Origin: Burkholderiaceae bacterium | GTDB taxonomy: Bacteria; Pseudomonadota; Gammaproteobacteria; Burkholderiales; Burkholderiaceae_E | DNA: 13,661 nt | NCBI GenBank assembly: GCA_019428955.1 | Contig: JAHYJF010000070.1 | Coordinates: 1-13,661, forward strand | Reading direction: 5' to 3' | Part shown: positions 1-6,019 of the stretch, piece by piece | Numbering within the stretch: position 1 is the first letter of the stretch | Layout: every line of letters begins with the position of its first letter | Notes under the pieces: generated by a model | The model's input: only the letters and a program-made list of their open reading frames with translations | Database searches by the model: none | What the model was told of the DNA's origin: nothing | Position numbers and translations under genes: made by a program

Positions 1-62
1 GCAAAATGACGCGACTTATCCACCGCGCTCCCCTTTGCCCACAAGCTCCACAGACCCCATCA

Positions 63-91
63 GTCTTGATATGCAATTCGCAAGTCAAGAC
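63..91. repeat. Inverted repeat, 7-bp arms, in leader before tadA
   Basis: GTCTTGA at 63-69 is the exact reverse complement of TCAAGAC at 85-91, with 15 bases between. It lies in the 209-base stretch before tadA, where no coding region is supported. It could be the terminator stem of a gene left of the window or a regulator site. There is no T-run after it, so a simple intrinsic terminator is not well supported. Confidence 0.3.
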
Positions 92-152
92 CAATCGTTC
101 AGACTCATACCTCTATTGGAATTGACTGTAGTAAACGATGGCGCCAGCATGA

Positions 153-182
153 GATGCCTGTTAAATTGATGCCTGTTAAATT
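153..182. repeat. Exact tandem duplication of a 15-mer upstream of tadA
   Basis: GATGCCTGTTAAATT occurs twice with no spacer, at 153-167 and 168-182, ending 27 bases before the first tadA start codon. Each copy carries an AT-rich TTAAAT that resembles a weak -10 element, so the duplication may double part of the tadA promoter or leader. The copies are identical, which suggests a recent slippage or duplication event. Any regulatory effect is inference. Confidence 0.7.
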
Positions 183-209
183 CCGCCTCGCCAGTGACGC
201 TCTGGTTTA

Positions 210-761
210 ATGGTCTTGCGGAAATCGCGGTCGATGGAATTATCAAAACGAATTAGTGCGGGAATCCCCGCCAGCGCCGAGCACGAGGTCGATGCCGGCT
301 TCATGCGCCGTGCACTTGAACTTGCGGGGCAGGCCGCGCGCGCTGGTGAAGTGCCGGTCGGTGCGCTCATAGTTCACGAGGGCGCGATCGTGGGCGAGGG
401 CTGGAACCGGCCGATCGGCAGCGAGGACGCCAGCGCGCACGCCGAGATCGTCGCGATTCGGCAGGCTTGCCGGAAACTCGGCAACTATCGCCTGCCCGGC
501 GCGACCCTCTATGTGACGCTTGAACCATGCGTGATGTGTGTGGGTGCGATCATGCACGCCCGTATCGCCCGGATCGTCTACGGTGCCGCCGACAGCAAGA
601 CCGGAGCCTGCGGCAGCGTCGTCGACCTGTTCGCCGAGGCGCGGCTCAATCACCACGCGATGGTTACGGGCGGCCTGCTGGCCGACGAGAGTGTTGCGCT
701 GCTGCGCGCGTTCTTCGCCGAGCGCCGAACGCGTGGTGGCTCCACCGCCTATGAAGGCTAA
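210..761 (+). CDS. tadA: tRNA adenosine(34) deaminase TadA
   Basis: Zinc-dependent deaminase that converts adenosine 34 to inosine in the anticodon of tRNA-Arg(ACG), letting one tRNA read several arginine codons; cytoplasmic. The protein has 183 residues from this start. It shows the cytidine/deoxycytidylate deaminase fold signatures: HAE at 77-79 (zinc His and proton-shuttling Glu) and PCVMC at 106-110 (two zinc cysteines), followed by a typical GAIMHARI segment. The core FMRRALELA begins at residue 31, so the first 30 residues are an extension relative to E. coli TadA. The start is uncertain: ATG 210 has no clear ribosome site, ATG 234 (residue 9) is equally possible, and ATG 303 would cut into the first helix. 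The gene appears monocistronic, with a lipoprotein gene convergent to it. Function is confident from motifs and length. Confidence 0.93.
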   Translation: MVLRKSRSMELSKRISAGIPASAEHEVDAGFMRRALELAGQAARAGEVPVGALIVHEGAIVGEGWNRPIGSEDASAHAEIVAIRQACRKLGNYRLPGATLYVTLEPCVMCVGAIMHARIARIVYGAADSKTGACGSVVDLFAEARLNHHAMVTGGLLADESVALLRAFFAERRTRGGSTAYEG

Positions 762-794
762 TGCTGGTCCAGAAACGCTGATGGTCCTCCAGTT

Positions 795-820
795 GATCGG
801 CGCGCCAGATCGGCGCGCCA
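795..820. repeat. Exact tandem 13-mer pair forming a GC-rich hairpin after tadA
   Basis: GATCGGCGCGCCA is present twice back to back (795-807, 808-820). Each copy holds the self-complementary GGCGCGCC, so the two octamers can pair into an 8-bp stem with a 5-base loop. It sits 34 bases after the tadA stop, in the gap between tadA and the convergent lipoprotein gene. It may slow or end transcription, but no U-tract follows. The repeat is read directly; its role is inferred. Confidence 0.6.
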
Positions 821-895
821 ACAGAGAACTGCTCCACACCAACTTAGCATAGAGCAGGTCGCCGACCATCCAGTCGACCCGATTGCGATCGCAGC

Positions 896-1627
896 CTAGA
901 AGAAGGTCATCGTAAGGGCAAGGCCGTCGGCGCTATCCCGAATCGACACGAGCGTAGTCTCACCAGAGGTGGTGACCCGGAAAGTCATCGTCTCCGTTGC
1001 CCCGGCCTCGCTGTAGATGATCTTGAACAACACCGAGTCCTTCGTATCGGCCGCTACCGCATAGGAAACCGTCATCTGATCACAGCTGTAGTTCTTGTCG
1101 GGCGAGTCCCACGTCTGCAAAGTGAACAATTGCCCTGTGTCACCGACCTTTGCAGCGGTTGGCAGTGGCGCCTGGTTGCTGGCAACGTTATACGGGCAGT
1201 CGGGCAAGAAATCAGGATCCGATTGATTTATTCTCCCCAGATACCAGTAGTTGGAATCGAAGTAATCGGTATAGCGATAGTTGAACGGCGCAACTATTCC
1301 AGTTTCGCCACATCCGCTAAGTATCATTGATATATCGGCAACCGAGAGCTTTTGAAAGCCGTTGATAGTCTCGAATGTGCTGGGCCAGAGAGCGCCAACG
1401 TTGAATATGCCGCTACCAGGTTCCGAAGAGACTGTGATGATACAGTCGCCAAGGTCGATCTTTCCGGACATCGTAAAGCTATAGGCGGCGGTTCCCGTGG
1501 CTTGATCAACCCAGGCTTCATGGAGGTCAAAGGAGTAGGGAGATACCTGCGGACCGCTGCCACCGCAGGCGGCCAGCAGGGTCGAAACCAGAACTGCCGC
1601 GAATGGGTAACTTGCTCTTCGTGTCAT
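896..1627 (-). CDS. Hypothetical secreted lipoprotein
   Basis: The start at 1627 gives 243 residues. It has a clear lipoprotein signal: basic MTRRAS, a hydrophobic stretch, then lipobox LAAC with Cys21 as predicted lipidation site, followed by GGSG. A ribosome site (AAAGGA, 8 bases before ATG) supports this start over the upstream in-frame ATGs at 1696 and 1663, which would bury the signal. The mature part is rich in Ser, Thr, Asp and aromatics, is probably beta-rich, and has four more cysteines (GDC, SGCG, PDCPY, SCDQ contexts) that could form two disulfides. The residue after Cys is Gly, not Asp, so outer-membrane sorting would be expected if the Lol rule for enterobacteria applies. The family is not recognised. 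The gene looks lower in GC than its neighbours and stands alone between spacers, suggesting accessory or acquired origin. Confidence 0.75.
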   Translation of the reverse strand: MTRRASYPFAAVLVSTLLAACGGSGPQVSPYSFDLHEAWVDQATGTAAYSFTMSGKIDLGDCIITVSSEPGSGIFNVGALWPSTFETINGFQKLSVADISMILSGCGETGIVAPFNYRYTDYFDSNYWYLGRINQSDPDFLPDCPYNVASNQAPLPTAAKVGDTGQLFTLQTWDSPDKNYSCDQMTVSYAVAADTKDSVLFKIIYSEAGATETMTFRVTTSGETTLVSIRDSADGLALTMTFF

Positions 1628-1701
1628 GGCGAATCCTTTGAAAAAAGGAACATTGACTATCATCGATGGCCGCATGGCCCACCTTGCCGAAGGCAATCAC
1701 C

Positions 1702-1718
1702 ATCACGGACACCGTGAT
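1702..1718. repeat. Inverted repeat ATCACGG-ACA-CCGTGAT upstream of the lipoprotein gene
   Basis: A perfect 7-bp palindrome with a 3-base centre lies 75 bases upstream of the lipoprotein ATG. It could be an operator half-site pair or a small hairpin in its 5' leader. Position and symmetry are seen; a binding protein is not identifiable. Confidence 0.4.
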
Positions 1719-1751
1719 AGCCTTATTATCTGCTTACGCGATTCTTATGTA

Positions 1752-1771
1752 AAGTTATATTTAGATAACTT
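1752..1771. promoter_or_regulatory. AT-rich inverted repeat, possible promoter/operator of the lipoprotein gene
   Basis: AAGTTAT (1752-1758) and ATAACTT (1765-1771) are exact inverted arms around ATTTAG. The surrounding 1720-1775 stretch is strikingly AT-rich compared with the rest of the window, as expected for a promoter region of the minus-strand lipoprotein gene starting at 1627. No confident -35/-10 pair could be assigned. The whole 1628-1889 gap holds this element, the 1702 palindrome and the 1819 hairpin, and no supported gene. Confidence 0.4.
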
Positions 1772-1818
1772 ATTGCTGACAGCGCCCTCATTAAACCGCT
1801 GCAAGGGGAGAATGAAAG

Positions 1819-1838
1819 CGGCCCGCCAAAGCGGGCCG
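1819..1838 (-). terminator. Likely intrinsic terminator of the yciB-bolA-PPIase run
   Basis: CGGCCCGC (1819-1826) and GCGGGCCG (1831-1838) form a perfect 8-bp GC stem with a 4-base loop. Read on the minus strand the stem starts 52 bases after the PPIase stop and is followed by CTTTCATTCT, a modest T-rich tail. On the plus strand it is followed by only TTT. The position right after a gene run and the strong short stem favour termination on the minus strand. Confidence 0.65.
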
Positions 1839-1889
1839 TTTCGGCTGGACGCGGCGGCGGGCCGTCCTGCAGTCAGACAATGACCGGCC

Positions 1890-2681
1890 CTACTGAATCT
1901 TGGCCTTGGCCCGGAGACTCTTCTGGACCGCGTCGATGCGCTCGCGCTCGAGCTTCTGCATGATCTGCGGACGGACCTGGTCGAGCGGCGGAGCCTTGGC
2001 ATCCCGGATGTCGTCGACCCGGATCACGTGATACCCGAACTGGGAATTGACCGGGGCCTGGGTGAACTTGCCCTTGTCCAGCTTGACCATTGCGTCCGAG
2101 AACTCCGGAACAAAGGTGCCGGGGGCATTCCAGTCGAGGTCGCCGCCGTGCTCGGCCGATCCCTTGTCGGTCGACTGCTTGGCCAGTTCCTCGAACTTCG
2201 CCCCTTTCTTGAGCTGTTCAATGATCTGTTTGGCCGTCTCTTCCTTCTCCACCAGGATGTGACGCGCCTTGTACTCCTTACCCGCCTGCGCCTTCACGAC
2301 CCGGTCGTATTCGGCCTTGACTTCCTCGTCCTTGATCGGATTGGCCTTGCCGGTCTCCGCCAGCAGCGCGCGGATCAGGATGTCCTGGCGCGCCATGTCG
2401 AGTTGGCGCTGGACCTCGGGGCTCTTTAGCAGCCCGCGCGTTTCGGCTTCCTGGACAAATAATTCGCGGGCAATCAGTTCGTCACGAACGGCGGCGCGCA
2501 ACTCCGGCGTATCGGGGCGGCCCTGTCCGGCGAGCATCTGCACGAATTCGTCGACTTTGGCCCTGGGGATCGCCTTGCCGTTGACCACGGCAGCGTTTTG
2601 CGCGATAGCAGACGCGCTCGTGAACATCAGTGCCAGTGCGAGCATCGGAGCGGCATAGGCGCCGCGGATCGGGAACTTCAT
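1890..2681 (-). CDS. Periplasmic parvulin-type peptidyl-prolyl cis-trans isomerase
   Basis: Predicted folding helper that isomerises Xaa-Pro bonds in exported proteins. It has 263 residues. A signal peptide runs to about residue 27, with cleavage after AIA. A helical chaperone-like segment (about 30-130) has a SurA_N-like VVNGKAIPRAKVDEF start. One PpiC/parvulin domain spans about 136-226, with ARHILV (His141), GGDLDW (179-184), FVPEF (190-194) and FGYHVIRV (His218), matching the family's core. A charged helical tail follows. The start is supported by AAGGA 7 bases upstream. It lies 37 bases after bolA on the same strand, so it is probably the last gene of the yciB-bolA-PPIase transcript. The single parvulin domain makes it closer to PrsA/PpiC-like foldases than to two-domain SurA. 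Confidence 0.9.
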   Translation of the reverse strand: MKFPIRGAYAAPMLALALMFTSASAIAQNAAVVNGKAIPRAKVDEFVQMLAGQGRPDTPELRAAVRDELIARELFVQEAETRGLLKSPEVQRQLDMARQDILIRALLAETGKANPIKDEEVKAEYDRVVKAQAGKEYKARHILVEKEETAKQIIEQLKKGAKFEELAKQSTDKGSAEHGGDLDWNAPGTFVPEFSDAMVKLDKGKFTQAPVNSQFGYHVIRVDDIRDAKAPPLDQVRPQIMQKLERERIDAVQKSLRAKAKIQ

Positions 2682-2718
2682 TTAATTTCCTTGTCGTGGA
2701 CTTAAAAGAGGGGCCAGG

Positions 2719-2988
2719 TTAGGGCCCGACGGGAGTTTGCGCCTCGATAGCGATGGCGTGGATTCGTCCCGGGAGCCAGTCGCCGAGCGCATGATACACG
2801 AGCCGATGGCGCGCCAAAGTCGTCAACCCGGCGAAGGCCGGTGCGACTACGCGAACCCGGAAATGGCCGCCTGATTTCGCGCCTGGATGTCCGATGTGGA
2901 GATGGCCGTCGTCGAACACCTCGATCTCGGCATACGGAAACGCTCCACCCAGGCGAGCGGTGAGGTCTTCGACCGACAGGGCTTTCAT
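2719..2988 (-). CDS. bolA: BolA family protein
   Basis: Small alpha/beta protein of 89 residues, the usual BolA length. BolA-type proteins partner monothiol glutaredoxins on shared [2Fe-2S] clusters, and some act as regulators of envelope and morphology genes. Family marks are the HLHIGHPGAKSGGHFRV segment (about 30-45, with His residues typical of cluster sharing) and the helix RHRLVYHAL (60-68). Its ATG overlaps the yciB stop as ATGA (2985-2988), indicating translational coupling, and a strong AGGAGG lies 4 bases upstream within yciB. A longer reading in the same frame starting at 3543 is the antisense-free but out-of-frame shadow of yciB and is not used. Whether it is a BolA proper or an IbaG-like paralogue cannot be settled here. 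Confidence 0.9.
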   Translation of the reverse strand: MKALSVEDLTARLGGAFPYAEIEVFDDGHLHIGHPGAKSGGHFRVRVVAPAFAGLTTLARHRLVYHALGDWLPGRIHAIAIEAQTPVGP

Positions 2989-3518
2989 TTTGCCTCCTCG
3001 ATGAAGCGCCCGATGTAGAAGGCCTGGGCCAATACGAATACCAGCGTCAAGCCCATCGTTCCGAACAGCTTGAAGTTCACCCAGGTTGCCGTGGGGTAGT
3101 TGTAGGCGACGTAGATATTGAGCACTGCCATGGCAGCGAAGAAGATCGTCCAGCCGAGATTTAGCCGGGTCCAGATCGCAACGGGCAGGGTGACCTGGGC
3201 GCCCATCATGGCCTTGATCAGGTTCTTGCCGAAGGCATAGCGCGAGACCAACAGGCTCAGTGCGAAGGCCGCGTAGAGCACGGTCGGCTTCCACTTGATG
3301 AAGGTTTCGTCGTGCAGGAACAGGGTCAAGCCGCCAAACACGACAATGATCGCCAGGCTGGCCCACTGCATTCCCGCAACTGGGCGGCGACGCGCCAGCA
3401 GCCAGCCGATCTGCACCACGCTGGCGGCGATCGCCACGCCGGTGGCGATGTAGATGTCGTAGAACTTGAAAGCGACGAAGAAAAGGATGACCGGGAACAG
3501 GTCGAAAAGCAGTTTCAT
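2985..3518 (-). CDS. yciB: Inner-membrane septation protein A family (YciB/IspZ)
   Basis: Integral membrane protein of 177 residues, matching the YciB family length. The N-terminus MKLLFDLFPVILFFVAFKFYDIYIATGV is close to the family opening, in which the FDLFPVILFF-type segment is typical. About five to six hydrophobic helices are visible (roughly 5-20, 22-44, 50-68, 76-93, 118-138, 148-168), separated by short basic loops, for example ARRRP. A WTRLNLGWTIFF segment near 116-127 and a QAFYIGRFIEEAK tail also fit. YciB influences envelope maintenance and septation in enterobacteria; its exact biochemical role is unclear. A GGAG lies 4 bases before the ATG. It is the first gene of the run into bolA and the PPIase, divergent from the small ORF at 3609. 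Confidence 0.92.
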   Translation of the reverse strand: MKLLFDLFPVILFFVAFKFYDIYIATGVAIAASVVQIGWLLARRRPVAGMQWASLAIIVVFGGLTLFLHDETFIKWKPTVLYAAFALSLLVSRYAFGKNLIKAMMGAQVTLPVAIWTRLNLGWTIFFAAMAVLNIYVAYNYPTATWVNFKLFGTMGLTLVFVLAQAFYIGRFIEEAK

Positions 3519-3572
3519 CTGGCTCCGAGGGGCAGGGGCACAACAGCGATCGTTATTGTCGCGTCGGCAGGC

Positions 3573-3582
3573 TATAATTATA
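3573..3582. promoter_or_regulatory. Palindromic TATAATTATA, shared -10 candidate for divergent genes
   Basis: The 10-mer reads TATAAT on both strands. It lies 27 bases before the small ORF start (+) and 55 bases before the yciB start (-), so it can supply a consensus -10 in either direction. No good -35 at 17 bases was found on either strand, so a symmetric bidirectional promoter is a suggestion only. Confidence 0.5.
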
Positions 3583-3608
3583 GATTAGCTTCCAACTAGG
3601 CACCGAAC

Positions 3609-3731
3609 ATGGCTGAACGTAATCGCAAGCGCCGTAACACCCTCGAACGCCGTTGCCTGCCCAAAGCGCTCAAGCGCTTGTTCAATGGGTCGTCGCGGAC
3701 CGTGTTCAAGATGCTGCTCAAGGCGAAGTAA
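3609..3731 (+). CDS. Small highly basic protein, 40 residues, function unknown
   Basis: An ATG-to-TAA frame of 40 codons. It opens with MAERNRKRRNTLERRC and closes with a more hydrophobic, amphipathic segment (TVFKMLLKAK). Eight Arg and six Lys against two Glu give a net charge near +12; there is one Cys (16) and one Pro (18). Support for it being real: a consensus TATAAT 31 bases upstream, an AGG 8 bases before the ATG, and a snug fit between divergent yciB and convergent msrB, ending 15 bases from the msrB stop. The family is not recognised. It could bind nucleic acid or ribosomes, or associate with membrane; none of these can be shown. It is not a ribosomal protein I recognise (for instance not L34 or L36). 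Confidence 0.6.
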   Translation: MAERNRKRRNTLERRCLPKALKRLFNGSSRTVFKMLLKAK

Positions 3732-3746
3732 GAGCTAGCGAAGCAA

Positions 3747-4151
3747 TTACGGTCCCGCCGGCTCAAAGCTCAGCGCGGCCGAATTGATGCAGTAGCGCTC
3801 ACCGGTCGGCGGCGGACCGTCGTCGAATACGTGCCCGAGGTGGGCGCCGCAGTCGGCGCACAACACCTCGGTGCGCACCATCAGAAATTTGAAATCGTTC
3901 CTGGTGCTTACGCACCCGGCGGTTTTCGGGCGGCTGAAACTCGGCCACCCGCAGCGCGAGTCGAACTTGTCCTCCGAAGAAAACAGCGCGCTGGCGCAAC
4001 ACACGCAGGCGTAGCTGCCGGCCTCGTGGTGATTCCAGTACTTCCCCGTGAAGGGCGCCTCGGTGCAGCCGCACTGGGTGATTTCGTACTGTTCGCGGGT
4101 CAGTTGCGCGCGCAACTTCGCGTCATCCTGCGGGTTCTTGGTGTTGCCCAT
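3747..4151 (-). CDS. msrB: Peptide-methionine (R)-S-oxide reductase MsrB
   Basis: Repairs oxidised methionine by reducing the R-sulfoxide in proteins, with thioredoxin as usual electron donor; cytoplasmic. The protein is 134 residues, close to the E. coli MsrB length. Zinc site: C49/C52 in YACVCC and C98/C101 in CADC. Catalytic Cys121 is in RYCINSAAL, and the resolving Cys67 is in DSRCGWPSF. GAHLGHVFDDGP is the usual core. A start at 4151 is preferred over 4247: AGGA lies 7 bases upstream and the family begins here, whereas the extra 32 residues of the longer form have no counterpart I know. It is convergent with the small basic ORF and divergent from the acyl-CoA ligase. Confidence 0.95.
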   Translation of the reverse strand: MGNTKNPQDDAKLRAQLTREQYEITQCGCTEAPFTGKYWNHHEAGSYACVCCASALFSSEDKFDSRCGWPSFSRPKTAGCVSTRNDFKFLMVRTEVLCADCGAHLGHVFDDGPPPTGERYCINSAALSFEPAGP

Positions 4152-4197
4152 CAGACCATCCTGGAGTAACTGCGCACGACCGTAAGAGACGGGCGCA

Positions 4198-4222
4198 GGC
4201 GCAACAGTGTTGGCGCAACAGT
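4198..4222. promoter_or_regulatory. Direct repeat GGCGCAACAGT x2, possible operator before the ligase
   Basis: GGCGCAACAGT occurs at 4198-4208 and 4212-4222, a 14-base period. The second copy is also the right arm of TGTTG-GCG-CAACA (4208-4220). It lies 65-89 bases upstream of the ligase ATG and just outside the msrB start, in a divergent promoter region, where a regulator of the catabolic locus might bind. A CATAAT at 4245-4250 is a possible -10 for the ligase, without a good -35. Confidence 0.4.
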
Positions 4223-4286
4223 TTCGTCCATCTCCGAATCGAAGCATAATCTTAGCGATCTGACATTACTCGCGAGGGGGGTTGCA

Positions 4287-5924
4287 ATGCAAGGCTTGAT
4301 GATGGACATGCCGCTTCTGGTTTCTTCAATCCTGGAGCACGCGACGCGCCATCATGGCGACGCCGAGATCGTTTCCCGGCGGGTTGAGGGCGATATTCAC
4401 CGCTATACCTATGCCGACCTCAATCTTCGCGCCCGCAGTCTCGCCAGTGCCTTCACCAAGCTTGGGGTTTCGGTAGGTGACCGGATTGCCACCCTGGCCT
4501 GGAATGGCTACCGCCACCTCGAGATCTACTACGGGGTGGGGGGGATGGGAGCGGTAGTCCACACTATCAATCCGCGCCTGCATCCGGAGCAGATCGCCTG
4601 GATCGTCAATCACGCCGGCGACGTCCATCTTGCCTTTGACCTCACTTTCCTGCCGATCATCCAGGCGATTGCGCCGCTGTGCCCGGACGTCAAGAGCTGG
4701 ATCGCCATGGTCGACCGCGACCGCCAACCGAGCGCCCCGGGACTCGACCTGGTCAACTACGAGGAACTGATCGCTAGCGGCGACTCGGAGTATCGCTGGC
4801 CCGAGCTCGACGAACGCACGGCGGTCGGTCTTTGCTACACCTCTGGCACTACCGGCAATCCGAAGGGCGCGATGTACGCCCACCGCTCCACCGTCTTGCA
4901 TGCCTACGCTGCGGCGCTGCCCGATGCGATGGGTGCCTCGGCGCGCGATTGTGTGCTGCCGGTGGTGCCGATGTTCCACGTCAACGCCTGGTCGATCCCC
5001 TACGTCTGCCCGCTGGTCGGCGCCAAGGTGGTCTTCCCGGGGCCGAATCTCGACGGGAAGTCGCTCTACGATCTGTTCGAGGCCGAGGGGGTCACTTACG
5101 CCGCTGGCGTTCCGACCGTCTGGCAGGGCTTACTCCAGCATTTGCGCAGCAACAAGCTGCGCTTCTCGACCCTGACGCGCACTGTGATCGGCGGCTCGGC
5201 TTGCCCGCCGGCGATGATCGACGCCTTCCGTAACGAGTTTGGCGTCGACGTGATTCATGCCTGGGGGATGACCGAAATGTCGCCGCTCGGAACCCTGTCG
5301 CGCCTGCAGCTCAAGCACCTCAAGCTCGACGAGGACGAACAGCGCAAGATCCTGGCCAAGCAAGGGCATGTGGTCTTCGGGGTCGATATGAAGATCGTCG
5401 CCGACGACATGACCGACCTGCCTTGGGATGGAACCACCCCCGGCAACCTTCTGGTGCGCGGTCCCTGGGTGATTCGCGAGTACTTTCGGGGTGAGGGCGG
5501 CGACCCCCTGGTCTATGACGCCGACGGCAGGGGCTGGTTCCCGACCGGAGACGTGGCGACGATTGACGCCGACGGCTACATGCAGATCACCGATCGCAGC
5601 AAGGACGTGATCAAGTCGGGCGGGGAGTGGATCAGCACCATCGACCTGGAGAATCTTGCGGTGGCTCACCCGGCAGTCCTGCAGGCGGCGGTTATCGGGG
5701 TCGCCCACCCCAAGTGGGATGAGCGCCCGCTGTTGATCGTGGTGAAACAACCAGGAGCCGAGGTCACCCGCGAGGAACTGCTCGAGTTCTACCAGGGCAA
5801 GGTGGCGAACTTCTGGATCCCAGACGACGTCCAGTTCGTCGAGGCGATCCCCCTGGGTGCGACCGGCAAGATTCTGAAGACGAAGTTGCGCGAGCAGTTC
5901 CGCGACCATCGCCTGCCCCAATAG
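4287..5924 (+). CDS. Acyl-CoA ligase, AlkK-like (medium-chain fatty acid type)
   Basis: ANL-superfamily ligase: activates a carboxylic acid with ATP through an acyl-adenylate, then forms the CoA thioester. It has 545 residues. Motifs: P-loop YTSGTTGNPKG (184-194), A5 WGMTEMSP (326-333), GWFPTGD (416-422), hinge DRSKDVIKSGGEWIS (436-450), and catalytic Lys528 in GATGKILK. The N-terminus (PLLVSSILEHATRHHGDAEI) matches the AlkK/DmdB-like branch as I recall it, which acts on medium-chain or short thio/branched acids. That supports the ATG at 4287, and GAGGGG lies just upstream. It is the first gene of the + strand locus, 95 bases before the binding protein, so it probably activates the acid that the transporter imports. 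The exact substrate is not readable from sequence; aromatic acid or dicarboxylate are alternatives. Confidence 0.9.
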   Translation: MQGLMMDMPLLVSSILEHATRHHGDAEIVSRRVEGDIHRYTYADLNLRARSLASAFTKLGVSVGDRIATLAWNGYRHLEIYYGVGGMGAVVHTINPRLHPEQIAWIVNHAGDVHLAFDLTFLPIIQAIAPLCPDVKSWIAMVDRDRQPSAPGLDLVNYEELIASGDSEYRWPELDERTAVGLCYTSGTTGNPKGAMYAHRSTVLHAYAAALPDAMGASARDCVLPVVPMFHVNAWSIPYVCPLVGAKVVFPGPNLDGKSLYDLFEAEGVTYAAGVPTVWQGLLQHLRSNKLRFSTLTRTVIGGSACPPAMIDAFRNEFGVDVIHAWGMTEMSPLGTLSRLQLKHLKLDEDEQRKILAKQGHVVFGVDMKIVADDMTDLPWDGTTPGNLLVRGPWVIREYFRGEGGDPLVYDADGRGWFPTGDVATIDADGYMQITDRSKDVIKSGGEWISTIDLENLAVAHPAVLQAAVIGVAHPKWDERPLLIVVKQPGAEVTREELLEFYQGKVANFWIPDDVQFVEAIPLGATGKILKTKLREQFRDHRLPQ

Positions 5925-5925
5925 A

Positions 5926-5943
5926 AGCGGCATTAGCGGCATT
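5926..5943. repeat. Exact tandem 9-mer duplication after the ligase gene
   Basis: AGCGGCATT occurs twice with no spacer (5926-5934, 5935-5943), beginning two bases after the ligase stop codon. It abuts the candidate promoter of the binding-protein gene. Confidence 0.55.
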
Positions 5944-5971
5944 TTGTCTGTCAAGGATTTTTGGTTATCAT
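5944..5971 (+). promoter_or_regulatory. Candidate sigma-70 promoter for livK
   Basis: TTGTCT (5944-5949) and TATCAT (5966-5971) are separated by 16 bases and match the -35 and -10 consensus at 4/6 and 5/6. They lie 49 bases before the livK ATG. This would allow the transporter to be transcribed independently of, or in addition to, the ligase transcript. Confidence 0.5.
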
Positions 5972-6019
5972 CGGCGGAGCAGTTCAGCCATAGTCCATCA
6001 AGTTCAGGGAGAGAAACGC

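Noticed and set aside
16..24. DnaA-box-like TTATCCACC
   Set aside because: A single near match with no cluster of boxes, AT-rich unwinding region or dnaA/dnaN neighbour; chance occurrence is likely.
1352..1883. Plus-strand frames across and upstream of the lipoprotein gene (1352-1717, 1626-1883)
   Set aside because: No recognisable protein features or ribosome sites; the minus-strand lipoprotein signal and start are far better supported.
2719..3543. 274-codon minus-strand frame starting at 3543 and ending with BolA
   Set aside because: Its first two thirds lie in yciB in another frame and resemble no protein; only the last 89 codons are BolA, which has its own strong ribosome site and a coupled start at 2988.
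4152..4247. Longer msrB start with a Cys-containing N-terminal extension
   Set aside because: The extension has no signal peptide or conserved motif, and AGGA sits well before the 4151 start.
5130..5954. 274-codon minus-strand frame opposite the acyl-CoA ligase
   Set aside because: Antisense shadow without domains; the plus strand carries all ANL ligase motifs in order.
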